From positions 1-20,693 of the forward strand of contig DATIZX010000148.1 of assembly GCA_035516795.1 (NCBI GenBank): a stretch of 20,693 nucleotides of DNA, read 5' to 3'. The notes under the pieces were generated by a model. The model saw only the letters and a program-made list of their open reading frames with translations. It ran no database searches and was not told where the DNA came from. This document shows positions 1 through 6,115 of this stretch, piece after piece. A program made the position numbers and the translations under genes. This DNA is from DATJBF01 sp035516795 (GTDB taxonomy: Bacteria > Verrucomicrobiota > Verrucomicrobiia > Palsa-1439). Numbering within the stretch: position 1 is the stretch's first letter; every line of letters starts with the position of its first letter.

Positions 1-423
1 GACGCCATTGCCGACATCGCGCTCCAACAGGTGCTCACGCGTCCGGACGAGTTCGATGTCATTGCCACGCTCAACCTCAACGGGGATTACATCAGCGACG
101 CGCTCGCGGCGCAGGTGGGCGGCATCGGCATCGCCCCCGGCGGCAACATCAATTACATCACCGGCCACGCCATCTTCGAAGCCACGCACGGCACCGCGCC
201 CAAGTACGCCAATCAGGACCGGGTCAACCCCGGCAGCGTCATCCTCAGCGGCGAAATGATGTTCCGTTACCTGGGCTGGACCGAAGCCGCCGACCTGATC
301 ATCAAAGGCATGGACGGCGCCATCAACGCCAAGACTGTCACGTACGATTTCGCCCGTTTGACGGAAGGAGCAAAAGAAGTGAAGTGCAGTGAGTTTGGCA
401 GTGCCGTGATTGCGAAGATGTAA
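1..423 (+). CDS. icd: NADP-dependent isocitrate dehydrogenase, C-terminal part (5' end outside window)
   Basis: The reading frame is open from base 1 and ends at TAA 421-423, giving about 140 residues of a protein that is roughly 416 residues in E. coli. The text NGDYISDALAAQVGGIGIAP, then FEATHGTAPKYA, VNPGSVILS, the MGWTEAADLI-like GWTEAADLIIKGM, INAKTVTYDF and the ending KCSEFG matches the C-terminal third of the NADP-dependent enzyme almost residue for residue. This part carries the NADP-binding HGTAPKYA loop. The enzyme oxidises isocitrate to 2-oxoglutarate in the cytosolic TCA cycle. The start codon and N-terminal domain lie outside the window. The next gene follows after 20 bp but looks unrelated in function. 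Confidence 0.96.
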   Translation, partial: DAIADIALQQVLTRPDEFDVIATLNLNGDYISDALAAQVGGIGIAPGGNINYITGHAIFEATHGTAPKYANQDRVNPGSVILSGEMMFRYLGWTEAADLIIKGMDGAINAKTVTYDFARLTEGAKEVKCSEFGSAVIAKM

Positions 424-443
424 GCGAGGCAGAAGTTAATGGC

Positions 444-869
444 ATGACCCTTGGCGCGTTCACGGGTTATTTCCGAATTCGGGACAGCAACAAGAACACT
501 CTGTACCCGTACAACCAGTACTCCGGACATTTTGTGCTCGGCGTGATCTACACCAAGTGTTCAGACGTCGCCGATGAGCGTAAACAGTTCTCACTGGAAG
601 ACCTGCCCAAGATTCCGTCGGTCATCAAGGAGTTTCAGTTCTTTGCGCAACCGAAGTACCGCGTCGCGTCTGCCCGACCCGGCAGCGGCAATACAAAGAA
701 TATCGGCTCGATTACCAAGATCGGCGACCTTGTCCGCAGGAACGGCCCCTTTGCGGAACTCGGTGAAGAGGTTTATGATGACTACTGGATGTTCTATTTG
801 ACTCGCGACATGGCTCAGGCCTTGGACGTTAAACGCCCATACACGAATTTGAAGACGTATCTCGAATAA
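444..869 (+). CDS. Hypothetical protein; possibly the C-terminal fragment of a type II restriction endonuclease
   Basis: This frame encodes 141 residues from ATG 444, 20 bp after icd, with no convincing ribosome binding site. The composition is protein-like, with HFVLGVIYTKC, then IPSVIKEFQFFAQPKYRVASARPGSGNTKNIGSI, and near the end a well-formed EVYDDYWMFYLTRDMA. The GSGNTKNIGSI stretch and the abrupt start suggest the C-terminal half of a larger enzyme, and my impression is of a type II restriction endonuclease. I see no PD-(D/E)xK core that I can assign with confidence, and no methyltransferase gene is nearby, so the protein is probably not an active restriction system. The frame stays open only back to TGA 390-392 inside icd, so any missing N-terminal half is not present here. 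Function is not established. Confidence 0.55.
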   Translation: MTLGAFTGYFRIRDSNKNTLYPYNQYSGHFVLGVIYTKCSDVADERKQFSLEDLPKIPSVIKEFQFFAQPKYRVASARPGSGNTKNIGSITKIGDLVRRNGPFAELGEEVYDDYWMFYLTRDMAQALDVKRPYTNLKTYLE

Positions 870-924
870 TGGGTCGCAAGATTTTCAAATTGCTGCTGAG
901 CGGTTGATCATGTAGTTTACGAAT

Positions 925-1146
925 GTGAGCTTGACGGAAATCCAAGAAGCCATCGTCAACCTGACCGCGACGGAGCGGGAGGAGTTGCTCCGTTGGTTGG
1001 AACACTACAAGGAAGATGATTGGGATCGACAGATCAGTGCTGACGCCGCGTCCGGCAAGCTTGACTTTCTGGCCAAGGAAGCTTCCCAAGCCAAGCAGTA
1101 CGGCAAATTGAAACCCCCGCCCGGTGGAATCGAAGACAACACCTGA
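925..1146 (+). CDS. Probable antitoxin of a RelE/ParE-type toxin-antitoxin pair
   Basis: A 73-residue acidic, helical protein starts at GTG 925. The only in-frame alternatives are closed by TAG 913, and an out-of-frame ATG just before it runs straight into TGA. Residues LTEIQEAIVNLTATEREELLRWLEHY form an amphipathic helical N-terminus, and the tail KLKPPPGG is extended, as is usual for antitoxins that wrap around a toxin. It overlaps the downstream toxin by 23 bp, which suggests translational coupling. The expected role is to neutralise the downstream RNase-like toxin and probably to repress the pair. The family assignment rests on size, composition and position, not on a diagnostic motif. 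Confidence 0.62.
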   Translation: MSLTEIQEAIVNLTATEREELLRWLEHYKEDDWDRQISADAASGKLDFLAKEASQAKQYGKLKPPPGGIEDNT

Positions 1147-1375
1147 ATTCTGGAAGCGATTCAACGCGCTGCCCGGAGATGTCCAGAAACTCGCGCGCAA
1201 AAACTTCGATCTGTGGAAACAAAACCCCCGGCACCCCTCGCTGCGTTTCCGTCCACACGGTAAAGGAAAGTGGTCGGTGCGTATCGGTGACCACTACCGA
1301 GCACTGGCGCACTTCGATGGCGAGATCTTCATCTGGACATGGATCGGTAGCCACGAGGATTACAATAAACTCTGA
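1124..1375 (+). CDS. RelE/ParE-superfamily toxin
   Basis: An 83-residue protein starts at GTG 1124, inside the end of the antitoxin frame. The text FWKRFNALPGDVQKLARKNFDLW is the usual two-helix opening, NPRHPSLRFRPH is the turn, and WSVRIGDHYRALA followed by FIWTWIGSHEDYNKL is the strand-rich core typical of RelE/ParE/HigB-type toxins. The conserved R of VRIGDHYRAL and the H of GSHEDY correspond to the usual basic and catalytic positions of the fold. Members act either as ribosome-dependent mRNA endonucleases or as gyrase inhibitors, and sequence alone does not separate these here. No Shine-Dalgarno is visible, which fits coupling to the overlapping antitoxin. Confidence 0.8.
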   Translation: MESKTTPEFWKRFNALPGDVQKLARKNFDLWKQNPRHPSLRFRPHGKGKWSVRIGDHYRALAHFDGEIFIWTWIGSHEDYNKL

Positions 1376-1700
1376 ATTGAAGCGGCCCAATGCAACCACG
1401 GAGGAGACAGAGGTACGGAGAAGATTGGCCGCAAGAAGGCACAAGATTCAGAAAAGTGTTTTTGCGCGGTTTGCGCATCTTTGCGGCGATTGTCGTTAGG
1501 CGAGGGCCGGTTTAACCACAGAGGACACAGAGAAGACGGACGCCTGAACGTCCAACGTCGAACATTGAACTTTCAACTCTCAACGAGATGCGGAACCGGT
1601 TGGCCGCAAAAAGGCGCAAAAGACTCAAGTAGTCCAATCGCGGAAGGCATAGAGGCGCCGGCTTGATAATTTGCGACGATTCACGCACACTCAACCTTTA
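1376..1700. repeat. Gene-free stretch made of short dispersed repeats
   Basis: About 325 bp with no credible gene. It contains an accaCGGAGGAGACAGAG-type segment (1396-1425), an imperfect palindrome in which GGCCGCAAGAAGGCACAAG (1427-1445) pairs with TTTGCGCATCTTTGCGGC (1468-1487), another AACCACAGAGGACACAGAG segment at 1513-1533, a GAACGTCCAACGTCGAAC segment near 1546, and a second GGTTGGCCGCAAAAAGGCGC copy at 1600-1618. Nearly the same arrangement recurs at 4968-5058. Translations of such repeats give meaningless R-, H- and E-rich peptides. Confidence 0.8.
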
Positions 1701-2210
1701 ATGCCAGAGCCGTCAGGCAATCATGTGCTGGAGATTCTTCGTGTTCTCGCTGCGCAGAAGGTTGATTTCATCATCTGCGGCGGCGTGGCCGCGGTCTTGC
1801 ACGGCGTGGAACGAATGACGTTGGATGTGGATTTGTCGGTGGCGATGAACAGGGAGAACCTTGAGAAATTGATTCGCGCGGTTCGGGAGTTAGGGTTGAC
1901 GCCGCGCGCACCTGTCGCCCCCGAGGTGTTGCTCGACCCCGAACAGGTGCAAGCGCTGATCAAAGAGAAACATGCTCTGGCGTTTACGTTTCTCGATCCC
2001 GATCGTCCTTACCGGCAGGTGGACATCCTGTTGACCCCGGACGCTTCGTATGAAATGCTGAAGGGTGACGCCGTGACGATGAACGCGGCTGAAGTTCGGG
2101 TACCCGTCGCATCAATCGAACGTTTAATTGCCATGAAGAAGAAGGTGCGGCCCAAGCGCGAAAAGGACGCCGCAGACGTTCGTGCCTTGAAGACCCTGAT
2201 GAAGTCATGA
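1701..2210 (+). CDS. Minimal nucleotidyltransferase (AbiEii/DUF6036-like), first of cassette
   Basis: A 169-residue protein starts at ATG 1701; a TTG 30 bp earlier is possible but has no support. Residues 23-45 read FIICGGVAAVLHGVERMTLDVDL: glycines 27-28, HG 34-35, and the metal-binding pair D42 and D44 of the nucleotidyltransferase fold. A third carboxylate is D108 in QVDILL. The C-terminal IERLIAMKKKVRPKREKDAADVRAL matches the helical tail usual in the AbiEii/DUF6036 group. Such enzymes transfer a nucleotide to RNA or protein and often serve as toxins or antitoxins. The ending TGA overlaps the next ATG (ATGA), implying an operon with the next two genes. The substrate is unknown. Confidence 0.82.
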   Translation: MPEPSGNHVLEILRVLAAQKVDFIICGGVAAVLHGVERMTLDVDLSVAMNRENLEKLIRAVRELGLTPRAPVAPEVLLDPEQVQALIKEKHALAFTFLDPDRPYRQVDILLTPDASYEMLKGDAVTMNAAEVRVPVASIERLIAMKKKVRPKREKDAADVRALKTLMKS

Positions 2211-2539
2211 GACGGTCACAGGCAAAGCGGGTGTCTTCCGACTATGACGGCCACACCGAATTCGACCGTTTGACACCCGAACAGCGTCTCATGTGGCTCT
2301 CGCAAGCGGCGCAATTTGTGGTAGCCGCCCGACAATCCGGAAGGGCCGACCATGTGAAAGTGGTTGGCAATAGAATCGCAGAGACACCGGCGGAATACCT
2401 GGTGCAACTTTGTCAGTTGCGGCGGCGTATCGATCGCTGGAATCCGTATCCCCGGCCGCGCGGCCAGGTGTTCAAGTTCCGCACGTGGGAAGACCTTGAA
2501 AAATGGCGACAAAGCCAGACCAACCCGCGCCTTCGTTGA
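2207..2539 (+). CDS. Small protein of unknown function between two nucleotidyltransferases
   Basis: A 110-residue, basic protein starts at ATG 2207, overlapping the stop of the preceding nucleotidyltransferase by 4 bp, and overlaps the following nucleotidyltransferase by 37 bp. The visible features are a helical FDRLTPEQRLMWLSQAAQFVVAAR segment (about residues 19-42), an AETPAEYLVQLCQLRRRIDRW segment, and an aromatic-basic end VFKFRTWEDLEKWRQS. I do not recognise a family. The double overlap suggests it is translated with its neighbours and works with one or both of them, perhaps as a partner or antidote, but nothing in the sequence proves that. No signal peptide or membrane segment is seen. 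Confidence 0.66.
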   Translation: MRRSQAKRVSSDYDGHTEFDRLTPEQRLMWLSQAAQFVVAARQSGRADHVKVVGNRIAETPAEYLVQLCQLRRRIDRWNPYPRPRGQVFKFRTWEDLEKWRQSQTNPRLR

Positions 2540-3009
2540 GCGACGACGAGTTATTGCGCGTCTGTCGGCTCCTCCAGCAGCATCAGGCCAGGTATGTTCT
2601 CGTCGGCGCTTGCGCCTGCGGGCTGCACGGTTTGGTGCGATCGACACAGGACGTGGATTTGTTGATCGAATCGTCTCCCGAAAACATGCAGCGCGTGATC
2701 GACGCCTTGAGTGAGTTGCCGGATCACGCGGCACGCGAATTAACCGTCAAGGACCTCCAAGAGAACGTCGTCGTTAAGATTGCTGACGAAATCATGGTGG
2801 ACGTGGCCAAGCAGGCATGGACGCTGGATTACGAGGAGGCGATCAAAGACGCGGCCACGCTGGAAGTCGAAGGTGTACGGATCATCTACGCGAGCCTCGA
2901 TGCTCTTATCAAGAGCAAGTCGACGTACCGCGATCAGGACCGCGTGGATCGTCAGCAGTTGATCTGGCTCAAGCAGAAGAAGGCGACGGAGAAACACGGC
3001 GCGGGTTAG
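2503..3009 (+). CDS. Minimal nucleotidyltransferase, second of cassette
   Basis: A 168-residue protein starts at ATG 2503, with GGAAG about 10 bp upstream inside the preceding gene. Residues 31-54 read YVLVGACACGLHGLVRSTQDVDLL: the G35-A-C-A-C-G motif, H42-G43, and metal ligands D50 and D52. A third acidic residue lies in IMVDVAKQ near residue 102. The tail LIKSKSTYRDQDRVDRQQLIWLK is the helical end common to stand-alone nucleotidyltransferases (pattern K-x3-R-x-QD). It shares this layout with the 1701 gene but is clearly divergent, so the pair is not a recent duplication. The GACACG replaces the more usual GG/GS loop, which may affect activity. Confidence 0.8.
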   Translation: MATKPDQPAPSLSDDELLRVCRLLQQHQARYVLVGACACGLHGLVRSTQDVDLLIESSPENMQRVIDALSELPDHAARELTVKDLQENVVVKIADEIMVDVAKQAWTLDYEEAIKDAATLEVEGVRIIYASLDALIKSKSTYRDQDRVDRQQLIWLKQKKATEKHGAG

Positions 3010-3027
3010 CCGCAAGAATCGGGGCCA

Positions 3028-3118
3028 TGTTGAACCACAGAGAGCACAGAGAGCACCGAGAAGGATTGCGCAAAGGCGCCGTCTTAACCACGGAGGCACC
3101 GAGACACGGAGAAGGAGT
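3028..3118. repeat. Two AACCACRGAGR-type dispersed repeats
   Basis: Between the nucleotidyltransferase cassette and the DUF2442 gene, a TTGAACCACAGAGAGCACAG segment (3029-3048, continuing through GAGCACCGAGAAGG) is followed by TTAACCACGGAGGCACCGAG at 3086-3105. These are the same family as at 1396, 1513 and 4842. No promoter or gene is visible here. Confidence 0.75.
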
Positions 3119-3138
3119 CCAGAAAACCTGCCTGACCG

Positions 3139-3441
3139 TTAGCGCTTCGTGCGGTACTTCGCTTTCTTCTCGGTCACTCGGTGAGCGGCTTGACGCGTCG
3201 GCCTCACCGGTTGATCAATTTCGTAGAGGAAGTCGGGCGACATGTCGGCGCCGTTGCTCCAGACGACCGTGTCGAGATCGGAGTTGAGACGGGCGGTTTG
3301 AAAGATACGCAGGTCTTTCAACGGTTCGAAAATCTCGCCATCCAACTCGGCCGCGAGATCCACCAACCGCACAGTACCGTCTTCAAACCCCAGGCGGAGC
3401 TTGTAGCCAGACACGTATTCGACTGAGTTCACGCAATGCAT
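3139..3441 (-). CDS. DUF2442 domain protein
   Basis: A 100-residue protein starts at ATG 3441 on the minus strand. Residues 1-78 follow the DUF2442 pattern: VNSVEYVSGYKLRLGFEDGTVRLVDLAAEL, then GEIFEPLKDLRIFQTARL, then DTVVWSNGADMSPDFLYE. The last 20 residues (QAAHRVTEKKAKYRTKR) form a basic extension. DUF2442 proteins are commonly encoded right after a DUF4160 gene, and the two are suspected toxin-antitoxin partners; a broken DUF4160 copy lies 13 bp upstream here (3455-3715). With its partner interrupted, this gene may be in decay or may act alone. Confidence 0.85.
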   Translation of the reverse strand: MHCVNSVEYVSGYKLRLGFEDGTVRLVDLAAELDGEIFEPLKDLRIFQTARLNSDLDTVVWSNGADMSPDFLYEIDQPVRPTRQAAHRVTEKKAKYRTKR

Positions 3442-3454
3442 CGTTGCCGGTATC

Positions 3455-3715
3455 TTATTCCAATGGCGCGATGGATTTCAACGGCTTCTTCGCCATTGCC
3501 CGGTCCCAGTTCTTCTGCAATTCATCGCGGTGCAGGAATGCCCATTCCAAGACCAACGCAGTGACGCGCGGCGGCAAGTGACCTTCCAAGAGATTGAGGT
3601 CAGCTATGGAGAACAATGCCCGTTGGCCAGCGTACTTGGCGTGGAAGTGCGGTACACCATGCTCCTTCCACTACATGACAATCACGATTCCAAAGAATCG
3701 GCTTATCTCAGGCAT
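3455..3715 (-). pseudogene. DUF4160 gene interrupted by an in-frame TAG
   Basis: Reading the minus strand from ATG 3715 gives MPEISRFFGIVIVM, then TAG (bases 3673-3671), then WKEHGVPHFHAKYAGQRA, FSIADLNLLEGHLPPRV, ALVLEWAFLHRDELQKNW and KPLKSIAPLE before TAA at 3457-3455. This is the full 86-codon DUF4160 layout (FGIVIxMYYxEHxxPHFHAxY), with the first of the usual YY pair replaced by a stop and no other lesion. The only ATG after the stop is far downstream, in the last quarter of the gene. It sits 13 bp before the DUF2442 gene, its usual partner. A single TAC/TAT to TAG change would explain the defect; a sequencing error is the alternative. Confidence 0.82.
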
Positions 3716-3983
3716 TGGATAACCTTGTCCAGTCTTGATGAAGTATCACCTTGCTGTGTTCACGACGGCGGCGGTTGCTTTCTTTCTTCGCCTCCCTCTT
3801 CGGGCCGTGGTAAGCGCCGCAGCCCTTCTTCGGGCCGTAGTGCTCGGTTTGTCACTTTACGAACGCAACCGGGACGGTTACGCCACCATCAGTTACAAGC
3901 GCGGCGTTTCTCGAGAATTTTCCACGACGCCAGCACTGGACAAGGCGGCCATTCGGCGCACATTAAGCTATGGGAAGGTTTTG

Positions 3984-4820
3984 ATGAGTGTCGCTGACGT
4001 TAAGTTGGGCTTGTTGGCCGGGCGCCTGCCTTACGCATGGTTTGGCAAGGGACCGCAAAGGTTGGCGATCTTCCCCGGGTTGGCGGATGCCACGTGGGAC
4101 GTGACGAGCCGGAAGTGGAACCTGCTGGAGCACTACCGGCGGTTCACGGATGAATTCACCGTTTACATCGTCAGCCGGAAACGCCATTTGCCCTCGGGCT
4201 GCACCACGCGCGACATGGCCGCGGATTACGCGGCGGCTTTCGAACAGGAGATTGGCCCGGCGGTGGTGATGGGCATTTCGTTGGGCGGTTGCATTGCCCA
4301 ACATTTCGCGGCCGATTACCCGCAGTACGTGCAGCGGCTGGTGATTGGTTGTGCGGCTGTCCGTCCCGGAGCGGAAGGCCGCAAGATACCGGAACGTTGG
4401 CTGGCGTTGGCGCGACAGAACCGGTGGCGCGAGTTTTACTTCGACATCGCGAAGGTCACGATCCAAGAATTCCATCACACGTTCTATCAGCTTCTGATTC
4501 CGTTGTTGCGAACGAGGCCGGCCGATCCCAAAGATTTTCTCATGGCGCTCGAAGCCAGTGTGGCCCATGACGGCACGGAAGCACTGGGGCGAATCCAAGC
4601 GCCGACGTTGGTGATTGGCGGCTCGGAGGACATCTTCTTCCCGCCCGCGTTGCTGCGGGAAACCGCCCAACGGATTCGCCATGCGACCTTGCGCCTGATC
4701 GACGGCGGCCAGCATGCGGCGTACGAATTGCGGAAGGATGAGTTTGAAAGCGCGGTCATGGATTTTCTGCACGCTCACGACTCTGCTGCGCTGCCCGCCA
4801 GCGTTCCCTTGGCCGCGTGA
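3984..4820 (+). CDS. Alpha/beta-fold hydrolase
   Basis: A 278-residue protein from ATG 3984, which has a GGGAAGG Shine-Dalgarno 5 bp upstream. The frame is open back to 3735, which would add a hydrophobic, low-quality 83-residue N-terminus containing a TTCGGGCCGT direct repeat; I judge that less likely. The fold is clear: an oxyanion region IFPGLADATWD, nucleophile elbow GISLGG, acid in VIGGSEDIFFP, and general base in IDGGQHAAYE near the C-terminus, so the Ser-Asp-His triad is complete. The long helical lid FYFDIAKVTIQEFHHTFYQLL lies between nucleophile and acid. It resembles hydrolases of small esters or lactones, but the substrate cannot be told. It stands alone between repeats. Confidence 0.87.
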   Translation: MSVADVKLGLLAGRLPYAWFGKGPQRLAIFPGLADATWDVTSRKWNLLEHYRRFTDEFTVYIVSRKRHLPSGCTTRDMAADYAAAFEQEIGPAVVMGISLGGCIAQHFAADYPQYVQRLVIGCAAVRPGAEGRKIPERWLALARQNRWREFYFDIAKVTIQEFHHTFYQLLIPLLRTRPADPKDFLMALEASVAHDGTEALGRIQAPTLVIGGSEDIFFPPALLRETAQRIRHATLRLIDGGQHAAYELRKDEFESAVMDFLHAHDSAALPASVPLAA

Positions 4821-4841
4821 CCGGCGAAGGCCGCAATGTTG

Positions 4842-5058
4842 AACCACAGAGGACACAGCGCGGCAGAGCCGCAACCAAATCCGAAATCCGAATTTCGAAA
4901 TCCGAAACAAATCCGAAGTCCACACCGGCAAATCTTGCCGGAAAAACGAGAAGTTGCCAGATAGTAATAGAGAGGCACCGAGAAGATGGCCGCAAGAAGG
5001 CCCAAGATTCTCAAGGGTTTTTGCGCGCTTTGCGCCTCTTGGCGGCGATTGTAGTTAC
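4842..5058. repeat. Cluster of dispersed repeats upstream of kdsB
   Basis: The block starts with GTTGAACCACAGAGGACACA at 4839, then a tandem AATCCGAAATCCGAATTTCG series (4876-4916), then an 85-bp imperfect palindrome at 4974-5058 in which GGCCGCAAGAAGGCCCAAG pairs with TTTGCGCCTCTTGGCGGC. The last part is nearly identical to 1420-1500. The translation running from 4817 into kdsB is an artefact of this block. Confidence 0.75.
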
Positions 5059-5082
5059 AGATTCTTTGGCGGCGTGCAGGTC

Positions 5083-5110
5083 TTGTCACCGACCAAGGTT
5101 CTGTTACACT
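5083..5110 (+). promoter_or_regulatory. Promoter of kdsB (near-leaderless)
   Basis: TTGTCA (5083-5088), a 16-bp spacer and TACACT (5105-5110), preceded by TG one base upstream (extended -10). The ATG of kdsB follows 9 bp after the -10 box, so the predicted mRNA has a leader of only a few bases, and no Shine-Dalgarno is present. The same elements with the same spacing precede lptB at 11002-11029. Confidence 0.6.
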
Positions 5111-5119
5111 GCGGACCCG

Positions 5120-5986
5120 ATGAAGATTCGCACATTGGCGGTGATACCGGCGCGCTACGGTGCGCAACGGTTTCCGGGCAAACCGCTGGCCATGATCGCC
5201 GGCAAGCCGCTCGTCCAACGCGTTTACGAGCAAGCCGCGAAAGCGAAACGGCTCGATAAGGTCATCGTCGCCACCGAAGACACGCGCATCCTCGAAGCCG
5301 TCGAAGCGTTTGGTGGCGACGCCATGCTCACCTCGCCCGACTGCGCCACCGGCACCGACCGCGTGGCGGAAGTGGCGCGGTCGTATGAATGCGAACTGGT
5401 GGTGAACATTCAAGGCGACGAACCGTTGATGCGGCCGGAGATGATCGATCAACTGGTGCAGGGAATGATGGCGGATGGTTCCTGTGTCATGGGAACTCTC
5501 GCGCGCACGATCAATGTCGTCGAGCAACTCACCAATCCGAACGTTGTGAAAGTGGTGATCGGCGCAAACGGGAATGCGCTCTACTTTTCGCGGAGCCCGG
5601 TTCCTTACGTGCGGGATGCCGGTGTAGTGGCCGCTGTCCCAGCGGCGATGGGGAAGAATATGCCGCCGGGGACGGCGGCCACTACAAAAACCACTGACAA
5701 CGGCGGCCTCTACAACGCGGCAGGCGCTTCAATGGATCTGGCGGCGGCGCTGCGGCTGGCGACGTTTTACAAGCACCTCGGCATTTATGCTTATCGACGT
5801 GACTTCCTGCTAAAATTCGTTGGCTTGCCGCAAAGCGCCTTGGAGAAAACGGAAAAACTCGAACAATTGCGCGCCTTGGAGAACGGATTCGCGATCAAGG
5901 TGTTCGTCACGCCCTACGATTCGATTGGCGTGGACCGGCCGGAGGACATCGAACTGGTGGAGGAGATTCTGGCCAATGCCCGATAG
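5120..5986 (+). CDS. kdsB: 3-deoxy-manno-octulosonate cytidylyltransferase (CMP-Kdo synthetase)
   Basis: 288 residues from ATG 5120, chosen because MKIRTLAVIPARYGAQRFPG is the normal N-terminus and a promoter lies directly upstream. It activates Kdo with CTP to CMP-Kdo in the cytosol for lipid A-core assembly. Signature parts are IPARYGAQRFPGKPL (nucleotide binding), ATEDTRI, CATGTDRVAE, VVNIQGDEPL, ALYFSRSPVPYVRD, HLGIYAYRRDFLL, LEKTEKLEQLRALENG and IGVDRPEDIE. The E. coli enzyme has 248 residues. The extra length lies between VPYVRD and KHLGIY, about residues 168-205, and much of it is encoded by a palindromic repeat at 5624-5685. The frame is intact, so the enzyme is probably functional. 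Confidence 0.95.
   Translation: MKIRTLAVIPARYGAQRFPGKPLAMIAGKPLVQRVYEQAAKAKRLDKVIVATEDTRILEAVEAFGGDAMLTSPDCATGTDRVAEVARSYECELVVNIQGDEPLMRPEMIDQLVQGMMADGSCVMGTLARTINVVEQLTNPNVVKVVIGANGNALYFSRSPVPYVRDAGVVAAVPAAMGKNMPPGTAATTKTTDNGGLYNAAGASMDLAAALRLATFYKHLGIYAYRRDFLLKFVGLPQSALEKTEKLEQLRALENGFAIKVFVTPYDSIGVDRPEDIELVEEILANAR
5624..5685. repeat. Palindromic repeat inserted in frame within kdsB (family D)
   Basis: A 62-bp element with inverted arms: GTAGTGGCCGCTGTCCC followed by AGCGGC (5624-5646), and GCCGCCGGGGACGGCGG followed by CCACTAC (5662-5685). The reverse complement of the left arm matches intergenic 10944-10967 except for one G. It encodes roughly residues 169-189 of KdsB (VVAAVPAAMGKNMPPGTAAT), a segment absent from standard KdsB. 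Confidence 0.8.
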
Positions 5987-6001
5987 TTGTCATTTTCCGT
6001 T

Positions 6002-6101
6002 TGTAGGGCGCGAATGCCCGCGCGTCGTTCGTGGGTTTCGCGCCGTCCTCATTTTGGCTGTCCAATGTGGCGCGAAACCCTTCGGGCGTTCGCGCCCTAC
6101 A
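6002..6101. repeat. Palindromic repeat upstream of pyrG (family B)
   Basis: A 100-bp element with terminal inverted repeats TGTAGGGCGCGAATGCCCG and CGGGCGTTCGCGCCCTACA, and an inner inverted pair GGGTTTCGCGCC / GGCGCGAAACCC around TTTTGGCTGTCC. It ends 14 bp before the pyrG start. Related copies lie at 7776-7877 and 12785-12904. Confidence 0.85.
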
Positions 6102-6115
6102 AGGTTTGGTCCATT

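Noticed and set aside
3735..3983. Longer N-terminus for the hydrolase starting at TTG 3735
   Set aside because: The added segment is hydrophobic and contains an internal direct repeat; ATG 3984 has a strong GGGAAGG at proper spacing and gives the normal family length. I keep some doubt.
3530..3997. 155-codon plus-strand frame over 3530-3997
   Set aside because: It runs opposite the recognisable DUF4160 pseudogene and has no protein-like features.
3963..4931. 322-codon open frame on the minus strand opposite the hydrolase
   Set aside because: It overlaps the hydrolase with complete triad and extends into repeats; the protein is low in hydrophobic order.
4817..5119. N-terminal extension of kdsB by about 100 codons
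   Set aside because: The extension translates dispersed repeats (SEIRISKSETNPKS and similar). The natural start with its promoter is at 5120.
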